The position numbers were made by a program, and so were the translations under genes. From the NCBI GenBank assembly GCA_040757455.1, contig JBFLXE010000134.1, positions 1 through 6,184 of the forward strand: a stretch of DNA of 6,184 nt, in the 5' to 3' direction. This stretch comes from Kmv42 sp040757455 (GTDB lineage: Bacteria; Nitrospirota; Thermodesulfovibrionia; Thermodesulfovibrionales; SM23-35). Below, piece by piece: positions 1 to 5,221 of the stretch (the stretch's first letter is position 1; every line of letters starts with the position of its first letter). The notes under the pieces are model-generated. The model ran no database searches, was not told the origin of the DNA, and saw only the letters and a program-made list of their open reading frames with translations.

Positions 1-360
1 AGGCGGGCCTTGTCGTCCGAAAAACCAAAAATGAATATATTCAAAAAAAATGGTTCCATTGAACTTTCCTTAGGGTGCAGCAATGCCAGAGGTATAATTG
101 GCCTGGAAATAAAGATAAATGGTGGTCAAACGAGCGTTTATAAATACCTGGCTCCCTATATGGAACGTATAAATTTAAACTTTATGAAAATAAGAGAGGC
201 CGAAATTCTACCGATAGAAGAATTGTCTTATCAGAACAGAAAGTGGTATTTTGATGGAAAACCGATAACTCATGATGCATCATTCATCATTTTAATGTGC
301 ATAGATTCTCAGAACAAATACACGCTTTTATCAGATCTTATAACCTTTAGTAGAAAATAA
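1..360 (+). CDS. C-terminal part of an unrecognised protein, 5' end cut by the window edge
   Basis: The reading frame is open from base 1 to a TAA at 358-360, giving 119 visible residues. A TTG at 10 could be proposed as start, but there is no stop upstream and no ribosome binding site in view, so I read this as the tail of a longer protein. I recognise no family. The visible part alternates short hydrophobic and polar stretches (for example IELSLGC, IIGLEIKI, ASFIILMCID), which would suit a beta-rich domain; that is inference. There is no signal peptide, membrane segment or cysteine cluster. Its stop overlaps the ATG of the downstream glycosyltransferase (TAATG), so the two are probably translationally coupled and the protein likely serves the same polysaccharide pathway. 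An accessory domain at the end of a methyltransferase, transporter ATPase or glycosyltransferase would fit, but none is shown. Confidence 0.6.
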   Translation, partial: RRALSSEKPKMNIFKKNGSIELSLGCSNARGIIGLEIKINGGQTSVYKYLAPYMERINLNFMKIREAEILPIEELSYQNRKWYFDGKPITHDASFIILMCIDSQNKYTLLSDLITFSRK

Positions 361-1448
361 TGAAAGCAGCAATCATTACCGCCTTTGATCCTTTCACCCA
401 CAGAAGTGGTATAGAAAGATATACTCTCCATCTGGCGGATTTATTACGGGGGAAAAAGTTTAGTGTCGATATTTTTCATACGGGGCTTATTGATCATGAT
501 CTTGGGTTCTACAATAAAATGCTCGGAAAATTATACGCACTCGGGCGCAATTTCCGTGAAATTGATCAGAATTATGATTTTGTTATTTCCAACTCTTTTT
601 ACGGGCTTGGTTATTTCCCACCCAGAATAAAGGCTTTTAACATTTATCATTCAAGCCATGTCACTTTTGACAAATCTACAGAGAACATTATTCCTCACAT
701 TACATCTCTCAAATGGTCTTATCTTTGCGGCTACCTCGGAGAGATGGTGAGCGGGTTCAACAGGACAAAGATCGCGGTCAGTGATGCCGTGAAAGAGCAG
801 CTTGAAAGATATTATTCTTTCGAGGGAGTGAGAGTGGTAGAAAGCGGCATAGATGTATCCTTTTTTAAAAAGAGAGGAAATCGCAATATTCTGAGAAAAA
901 GATACGGGGTTCCCGAAGGAGCTTTTGTCGGTCTATTTGTCGGCAGATGGGATAAGACGAAAGGAAGCGATATCGTCAAGAATTTAATGACGAGGGCGGC
1001 CAATATTTTCTGGCTGATTGTTTTGAGTTCAGGAAGTAACGAGTGCTCTTTGGAAAATGTAAAAAATGCCATGGTTCTGAAGGAAGTACCTTATGAAGAA
1101 ATGCCGGATATCTATTCTCTTTCTGATTTCATGTTCTTTCCTTCCCGATACGAGGGTTTCGGGCTCGTGGTTATCGAGGCGATGGCGTGTGGGCTTCCGG
1201 TTATGACCGGAGAAATTGGCGTGGCTAAAAAAATTTACGGAAAAGAGCCGTTTCTCAGATTAAGACTTCCTGATTTCCTGATCACTGAAGAAGAATTTTA
1301 TGCCAAATCCCTGGAAAAGATTTATTTTATGAAGCGTGAAGATGGGTTCAGAAGATACATCGCTGAAGAGGGCAGGAGAATCGTGGAGGAAGAATATACG
1401 CTGAGTAGATGGCGAGAAAGGATGACGAAGGCCCTTGATTTATCCTGA
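360..1448 (+). CDS. GT4-family glycosyltransferase (GT-B fold)
   Basis: This is a 362-residue cytosolic or membrane-associated glycosyltransferase, a normal length for GT4 enzymes, which move a sugar from a nucleotide-sugar donor with retention of configuration. The N-terminal Rossmann half starts at once (MKAAIITAFDPF) and has the loop RSGIER at 15-20, where GT4 proteins usually carry GGxER. The domain junction reads VVESGID (159-165), with Ser in place of the usual Asn of NGVD. The donor half has VGRWDKTKG at 194-202, whose Arg196 and Lys201 match the phosphate-binding Arg/Lys of the family. It also has the EX7E motif EGFGLVVIE at 265-273, followed by AMACGLPV. The ATG at 360 overlaps the upstream stop and has no clear Shine-Dalgarno sequence, so coupling probably drives initiation. 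The family is clear; donor, acceptor and linkage are not. Confidence 0.93.
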   Translation: MKAAIITAFDPFTHRSGIERYTLHLADLLRGKKFSVDIFHTGLIDHDLGFYNKMLGKLYALGRNFREIDQNYDFVISNSFYGLGYFPPRIKAFNIYHSSHVTFDKSTENIIPHITSLKWSYLCGYLGEMVSGFNRTKIAVSDAVKEQLERYYSFEGVRVVESGIDVSFFKKRGNRNILRKRYGVPEGAFVGLFVGRWDKTKGSDIVKNLMTRAANIFWLIVLSSGSNECSLENVKNAMVLKEVPYEEMPDIYSLSDFMFFPSRYEGFGLVVIEAMACGLPVMTGEIGVAKKIYGKEPFLRLRLPDFLITEEEFYAKSLEKIYFMKREDGFRRYIAEEGRRIVEEEYTLSRWRERMTKALDLS

Positions 1449-2475
1449 GACGAAGGGTTATGCGCCGCCAGAGGCTGAGAAAGTCTTAGTTCTGTCTCCA
1501 CATCCCGATGACGAAAGTCTGGGATGCGCAGGAACTATTACCCTCTATACACAGAAGGGAACAGAAGTCTGTATGGTGGTTTTTTCACAGGGTGAGAAAT
1601 TGGAACTTGGAATCGATAATATGGCAGACGTAAGGAGAGCGGAGACAGTTTCAGCAGCCAGGATTCTGGGAATAAAAAAAATCTTTTTTCTTGAATTTCC
1701 GGATGAGAAACTGTCTGAACACAAAGACCGGATCAAAGAAGAATTATCGAAGATTATAGACGAGACCGCGGCCGATCTTATATTAGCACCTTATCCTTTA
1801 GACCCGCATTCCGATCACAAGACCGTTTCCGAGGCAGCGCTGGCGCTGATGCAAGGGAGACATACGTTCCGGATAGCTTTCTATGAAATATACCAACCGA
1901 TCAGATTTAATAAGCTTGTCGATATTTCTTCTGTCATTGAGAAGAAAGAAGAAGCAATATTAACTTATAGAAAGAGTCTGCTTGATATTGCCGACATATT
2001 CTGGCAATCAATGGAGGGGCTCAACCGTTTCAGGTCATTCCTGGTTAAGAAAAAGGGTTTCTACGAAGCTTTCTGGCTCATCGATAGGCCTGTTAAAAAG
2101 AGCGAAATAGTCAGATGGGCAACATTCGGTTATGCAGAGGATGCTGCAGAGGTCTTTCTTTCTAAATTAAGGGTTGCTGATAAACTGATGTTTGAGCTTG
2201 AGAACGCCCATGGCTTAATACAGAAGAAGGATAAAGAGATAGCGAAGTTGCAGGATGCCGTGGCTGAGATACGGGCTTCTCTCGAAAAAATTGAAAAAGA
2301 AGTTCTCGACAAAGAAAGAGAAAGACAAGAATTGGCTCGTATGCTGGCGCTGATATCTGACAGTACTTTCTGGAAAGTCTCGAAAAAATTATACAGATTA
2401 AGGGACAGGCTTCTGCCGGATGGGACAAGGAGGAGAGCCTCTTACAATAAGGCGGTAAAAATTTTGAAAAAGTGA
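1435..2475 (+). CDS. PIG-L family N-acetylglucosamine-type deacetylase with C-terminal coiled-coil tail
   Basis: The first ~220 of 346 residues form a PIG-L (LmbE-like) zinc deacetylase, a family that removes N-acetyl groups from GlcNAc-type sugars on lipids, small molecules or glycans. The signature SPHPDDE (21-27) supplies His23 and Asp26 as metal ligands and Asp25 as likely general base. PHSDH (124-128) supplies the third ligand His128, by analogy with MshB. The start must be TTG at 1435: the frame has a stop at 1423-1425 and no other ATG, GTG or TTG before the HPDD motif. This start overlaps the upstream gene by 14 nt. After the catalytic domain comes a heptad-like charged helix (about 240-305), then STFWKVSKKLYRLRDRLLP (310-328) and GTRRR (330-334). 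I associate that Trp/LLP-G-T-R tail with polysaccharide glycosyltransferases, where it seems to be a partner or membrane-contact segment. There is no signal peptide, so it should act in the cytosol on a lipid-linked or nucleotide-linked amino sugar. Confidence 0.9.
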   Translation: MIYPETKGYAPPEAEKVLVLSPHPDDESLGCAGTITLYTQKGTEVCMVVFSQGEKLELGIDNMADVRRAETVSAARILGIKKIFFLEFPDEKLSEHKDRIKEELSKIIDETAADLILAPYPLDPHSDHKTVSEAALALMQGRHTFRIAFYEIYQPIRFNKLVDISSVIEKKEEAILTYRKSLLDIADIFWQSMEGLNRFRSFLVKKKGFYEAFWLIDRPVKKSEIVRWATFGYAEDAAEVFLSKLRVADKLMFELENAHGLIQKKDKEIAKLQDAVAEIRASLEKIEKEVLDKERERQELARMLALISDSTFWKVSKKLYRLRDRLLPDGTRRRASYNKAVKILKK

Positions 2476-2515
2476 CATAAGTTTGGAAATTTTTCATTTT
2501 GCATATAGTACCAAT

Positions 2516-2645
2516 ATCCAGCGCCAAGAAGTCGTCATTGCGAGTGAAACGAAGCAATCTCGTTCTTGAAATGAGATTGCCACGCACCTGTTGGTGCTCG
2601 CAATGACAGACTATGGACGAGGTTTCTGTCATCTTACCGCTGGAT
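2516..2645. repeat. Nested palindromic intergenic repeat (REP/MITE-like) between convergent genes
   Basis: The core is bounded by an exact 11-bp inverted repeat, GTCATTGCGAG (2534-2544) and CTCGCAATGAC (2597-2607). Inside are an 8-bp pair GCAATCTC/GAGATTGC (2554-2561, 2573-2580) and a small hairpin GCACC-TGTT-GGTGC (2584-2597). Outside is an 8-bp pair ATCCAGCG/CGCTGGAT (2516-2523, 2638-2645), which may be part of the element or chance. A further pair TGACAGA/TCTGTCA lies at 2604-2610 and 2625-2631. It resembles the widespread GTCATTGCGAGCGAAGCGAA-type repeats. Lying between two converging genes, its transcript could fold and help end transcription from both sides, but no T-run follows it. The whole gap 2476-2699 holds no credible gene. 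Confidence 0.8.
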
Positions 2646-2699
2646 CTGGATAGTAGTTTTTCGCTTTCCTCAAAGACTGTGCCGCAAGTGGCAGAATGA

Positions 2700-3806
2700 T
2701 CAGGATGGTGCATAAACCCTGAGAACATTTTCAAATTCCACGGCAATCTGATCCCACAGAAATCTACTCGCATACTCCCTGCCCTTCATTCCCATCGTTT
2801 CTCGCAAAGCAGGATTTTCCAATAACTCTGTCATCATGTCCTTCAGTCCTTCATCAGAGCCCGCAGGGAAGTTCAAACCGAATCCTTCATTCTGGACAAA
2901 ACCAAGTTCGGGTATGTCGCTTGCTATTACAGGTTTCCCGCATGCAGCGGCTTCCAGGATGCTTATTGGTGAGCATTCATGGCGCGATGGCAGGACGAAA
3001 AATTTTGCTCCTGACAGAAGTTCTATCTTTTTCTCGCCTGTCACAAAACCAGCATATTCGATCCTCTCTCTTAATGAAGCAGGCAGAGCGGAAATCAGCC
3101 TGTCAAACCTGTCAAATTCATAGCCCGCAAGGATGAGCCTTAATTCAGGATGTTCCGGATTTATCCTTTTGAAGGCCTCGAGCAGAATGTCAAGCCCCTT
3201 TGTGTAAATATCTATTCTGCTGAAAAAAAGTATGTAGTCCTTCTCGCTTGAGGTAACGGTCAAAAGCTTTTTATCAATGCCGTTAGGTATTACATAGCAA
3301 TTGTGTACTTTCCTATTCCCCACTATCGCCTCCCTCGTTACCCCGGAGGCAAAAATAAACCTCCTGTAAAGTCGCGGATAAAAACTTTCTACCATAAACA
3401 TAGGGATCGAATAAAAAGGATGAAATTTTTTCAGTGAATGTTTATTCATAATTCCCTGGATTTGCAGTATGACAGGAGTTTTTGTGAGAAATTTTGCAAA
3501 GAACGGTGTCGACGGCAAGAAATTTTCGACTATCACGTCGAACTCTTTTCCATAATTTCTGACGAAATTTGCAGCAGCGATTGTATATGCAAAAACGCTC
3601 CTTGTGAGACTTTTAGTCTCTACACCTACGAATATATGCTTCAATCCTTCAATTTCTCCGTCTCTCGCCCCGGGATATCTCATACATAAAAGGGTTATCT
3701 CGTGCCTGTTTTTTAATCTCTTGTAAATCTCATAAGCCCTCACACCTGCCCCACCGAAACCGAAGGGACTACCAAGACTTTCATAAATTAGCTGAAGGAT
3801 TTTCAT
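2700..3806 (-). CDS. GT4-family glycosyltransferase, uninterrupted tandem paralogue
   Basis: This 368-residue GT-B glycosyltransferase is complete. It starts MKILQLIYES and has the glycine-rich acceptor-side loop FGFGGAG (15-21). VIPNGID (172-178) marks the end of the N-terminal domain, and SRIDIYTKGLDIL (196-208) supplies the Arg/Lys pair for the donor diphosphate. The EX7E motif is ECSPISILE (277-285), followed by AAACGKPV. It aligns without gaps to the neighbour upstream on the same strand over the first 160 residues, with about 40 of the first 60 identical by hand count, so the two arose by tandem duplication. It lacks the 65-residue insert of that neighbour. The ATG at 3806 has a possible Shine-Dalgarno GGGGGA 11 nt upstream. 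It is the last gene of the minus-strand run, 84 bp after the preceding stop. Sugar specificity is unknown. Confidence 0.93.
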   Translation of the reverse strand: MKILQLIYESLGSPFGFGGAGVRAYEIYKRLKNRHEITLLCMRYPGARDGEIEGLKHIFVGVETKSLTRSVFAYTIAAANFVRNYGKEFDVIVENFLPSTPFFAKFLTKTPVILQIQGIMNKHSLKKFHPFYSIPMFMVESFYPRLYRRFIFASGVTREAIVGNRKVHNCYVIPNGIDKKLLTVTSSEKDYILFFSRIDIYTKGLDILLEAFKRINPEHPELRLILAGYEFDRFDRLISALPASLRERIEYAGFVTGEKKIELLSGAKFFVLPSRHECSPISILEAAACGKPVIASDIPELGFVQNEGFGLNFPAGSDEGLKDMMTELLENPALRETMGMKGREYASRFLWDQIAVEFENVLRVYAPS

Positions 3807-3817
3807 GAGTAAGGTTA

Positions 3818-3823
3818 TCCCCC
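3818..3823 (-). promoter_or_regulatory. Possible ribosome binding site for the 3806 start
   Basis: On the minus strand GGGGGA ends 11 nt before the ATG at 3806, which is long but usable. It lies inside an imperfect dyad (3819-3836), so folding could affect access. No convincing -35/-10 promoter is seen in the 84-bp gap, so the gene probably depends on transcription from upstream. Confidence 0.35.
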
Positions 3824-3836
3824 TTAACTAAGAGGG
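3819..3836. repeat. Short imperfect palindrome in the gap between the two paralogues
   Basis: The plus strand reads CCCCCTTAACTAAGAGGG, a C-run and G-run flanking an AT core. It resembles short C/G-flanked intergenic repeats common in environmental genomes. It could be the remnant of a mobile palindromic element, or chance. A separate 11-bp near-perfect palindrome CTCAATTTGAG lies at 3865-3875. The remainder of the 84-bp gap (3807-3890) shows nothing else. Confidence 0.3.
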
Positions 3837-3890
3837 AATCCTGGGATTTCCATGGCTATAACTACTCAATTTGAGGGAGAACCAGATAGT

Positions 3891-5207
3891 TCATACACTT
3901 TTTCTCCCCGACTTATCCAAAACCTTATAGAGAAACTGCTCATACTGTTCTGCTATTTTTTCCCATGTAAATTCCTTCACCCAATCCCTTCCCCTCTCTC
4001 CCATCTCTTTTCGCTCAATATTTGTCATAAGCTCTTTCATGGATTGAGTTAGTGTAAGGGCATCTCCTGTTCTGAAGGATAATCCTGCTCTATTTATGAT
4101 TACATATCTCAATTCAGGGAGTTCGCTCACAACAACTGCCTTCCCGCACGCCATTGCCTCAAGAACCGAAATGGGTTGAACCTCATGCCGTGACGGGAAG
4201 ATACAAAATAGCGCATTTTTTATAATCTCTATTTTACTATTACCCGAGACCCAGCCCTGGAGCTCTACATTTTTTCTTACATCGTTATGTAGCCTTGTAA
4301 GCTCAGCCTGAAACATTTCCCTGTCCCTTCCATCTCCTGTAATAATTAATCTGATATCAGGAAATGATTTGTGAAACTCTGCATATGCCTTCAAAAGAAT
4401 ATCAAGGCCTTTTCCATAAATATCGATTCTTCCAATATACAGAATATAATTGCCATCTTCAGATGAGGTCTCCAATAATTCTGGTGATATGCCATTAGGA
4501 ATTACGGCAATGTTCCCCCTCACCCTAACCCTCTCCCGCGAGGGGAGAGGGCGTTCTGAGTGCGTACCTTTCTGCGAGGGGAGAGGGCGTTCTGAGTGCG
4601 TACCTTTCTGCGAGGGGAGAGGATCTTGTGAGTGCAACCCTTCCCGCGAGGGAGGAGTGGACAAATATAATTCCCCTCCCTTGACGGGAGGGGATGAAGG
4701 GGAGGGTGAAATAGTTTTAGATAAAAGTTTTTTAGCTGTCGCACTACTCACAAAAATAAAATTTTTATAAAACCTCGGCCTGAAATGCTCCATAGAGTGG
4801 AGAAAAAGGGCATAAACAGGATTATATTTTCTGAAATATAATCTGCCTGTATATCCCTGAACCTGAAGAATAAGAGGCTTTTTTTTGAAAGTATGTAAGA
4901 ACGTGGGAATAGCAGGCGAAAATTCTTCGACGATGATGTCATAGTCTTTTCCATACTTTTTTACAAATCGTGCAGATTTATATGCATACAAAAGCAGGGT
5001 TTTTGTTAAACTTTTGCTTTCAGTGCCCGCAAAGACGTGTTTTAACCCGCCAATCTCCCCATCCTGAGCACCCGGGTATTTTTTGCATAGAAGGGTGACA
5101 TCGTGTCTATCTTTCAGATATTCATATATCTTATACGCTCTCGTACCAACGCCGCCCATGCCGAAATAATCACCCTTACTCTCGTAGAGAAGATGCAAGA
5201 TTTTCAT
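3891..5207 (-). CDS. GT4-family glycosyltransferase carrying an in-frame 65-residue repeat-derived insert
   Basis: This 438-residue GT-B glycosyltransferase is the paralogue of the next gene downstream. It has MKILHLLYES at the start, FGMGGVG (15-21), VIPNGIS (235-241), GRIDIYGKGLDIL (259-271) for donor phosphate binding and the EX7E motif EVQPISVLE (342-350) with AMACGKAV. All these motifs are intact. Residues 167-231, between the helix ending AKKLLSKTI and the strand NIAVIPNGI, are a Ser/Pro/Arg/Glu/Gly-rich stretch with the repeat THSERPLPSQKG. It is encoded by a repeat element, and without it the protein is 373 residues, close to the 368 of its paralogue. The insert falls in a loop before the last strand of the N-terminal domain, away from the donor site, so the enzyme may still work. 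The ATG at 5207 lies 14 bp after the upstream stop with an A-rich leader and no Shine-Dalgarno sequence, implying coupling. Confidence 0.92.
   Translation of the reverse strand: MKILHLLYESKGDYFGMGGVGTRAYKIYEYLKDRHDVTLLCKKYPGAQDGEIGGLKHVFAGTESKSLTKTLLLYAYKSARFVKKYGKDYDIIVEEFSPAIPTFLHTFKKKPLILQVQGYTGRLYFRKYNPVYALFLHSMEHFRPRFYKNFIFVSSATAKKLLSKTISPSPSSPPVKGGELYLSTPPSREGLHSQDPLPSQKGTHSERPLPSQKGTHSERPLPSRERVRVRGNIAVIPNGISPELLETSSEDGNYILYIGRIDIYGKGLDILLKAYAEFHKSFPDIRLIITGDGRDREMFQAELTRLHNDVRKNVELQGWVSGNSKIEIIKNALFCIFPSRHEVQPISVLEAMACGKAVVVSELPELRYVIINRAGLSFRTGDALTLTQSMKELMTNIERKEMGERGRDWVKEFTWEKIAEQYEQFLYKVLDKSGRKSV
4515..4709. repeat. GC-rich composite palindromic repeat element inserted within a coding sequence
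   Basis: The element has terminal inverted repeats TCACCCT (4520-4526) and AGGGTGA (4703-4709). Near the left end is a 9-bp hairpin CCCTCTCCC/GGGAGAGGG (4529-4537, 4543-4551). Near the right end is an 8-bp hairpin CCCCTCCC/GGGAGGGG (4673-4680, 4686-4693) with loop TTGAC. Its C/G-rich composition stands out from the AT-rich gene around it. Taken as 4515-4709 it is 195 bp, exactly 65 codons. The left edge is uncertain by a few bases because of a C-run, and no target-site duplication is obvious. It resembles the widespread CCCTCACCCTAACCCTC-type repeats of proteobacterial genomes (recognition from memory). No transposase is encoded, so any movement would need help in trans. Confidence 0.85.
4540..4647. 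repeat. Three tandem 36-bp units inside the inserted element
   Basis: Units lie at 4540-4575, 4576-4611 and 4612-4647. The first two are identical over all 36 bases; the third has diverged in its second half. Each begins GAGGGGAGAGG. One unit equals 12 codons, so changes in copy number keep the reading frame. In the host protein they give repeats of THSERPLPSQKG. The exact identity of two units suggests recent duplication by slippage or unequal recombination. Confidence 0.92.
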
Positions 5208-5221
5208 TGTTTATTTTTTAA

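Noticed and set aside
360..2475. Bacillithiol-type BshA/BshB pair
   Set aside because: A GT4 plus PIG-L pair alone is not specific, the deacetylase tail is of polysaccharide-cluster type, and the neighbours are further glycosyltransferases.
2476..2533. Intrinsic terminator right after the deacetylase
   Set aside because: Only short A/T-rich runs are present; no stable GC hairpin followed by a T-run is seen.
2162..2773. A 203-codon minus-strand open frame
   Set aside because: It runs across the intergenic palindrome and antisense to the deacetylase tail and ends of both flanking genes, and its translation has no domain character; the genes it overlaps are well supported.
4540..4647. 36-bp direct repeats as a CRISPR array
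   Set aside because: The units abut with no spacers, lie inside a coding sequence, and no cas gene is in view.
4450..4770. Small plus-strand gene of 106 codons over the inserted element
   Set aside because: It is antisense to a well-supported glycosyltransferase and owes its openness to the stop-poor GC-rich repeat.
3891..5207. The insert-bearing glycosyltransferase as a pseudogene
   Set aside because: There is no stop or frameshift, all donor-site motifs are intact, and the insert falls in a likely loop; inactivity is possible but not shown by the sequence.
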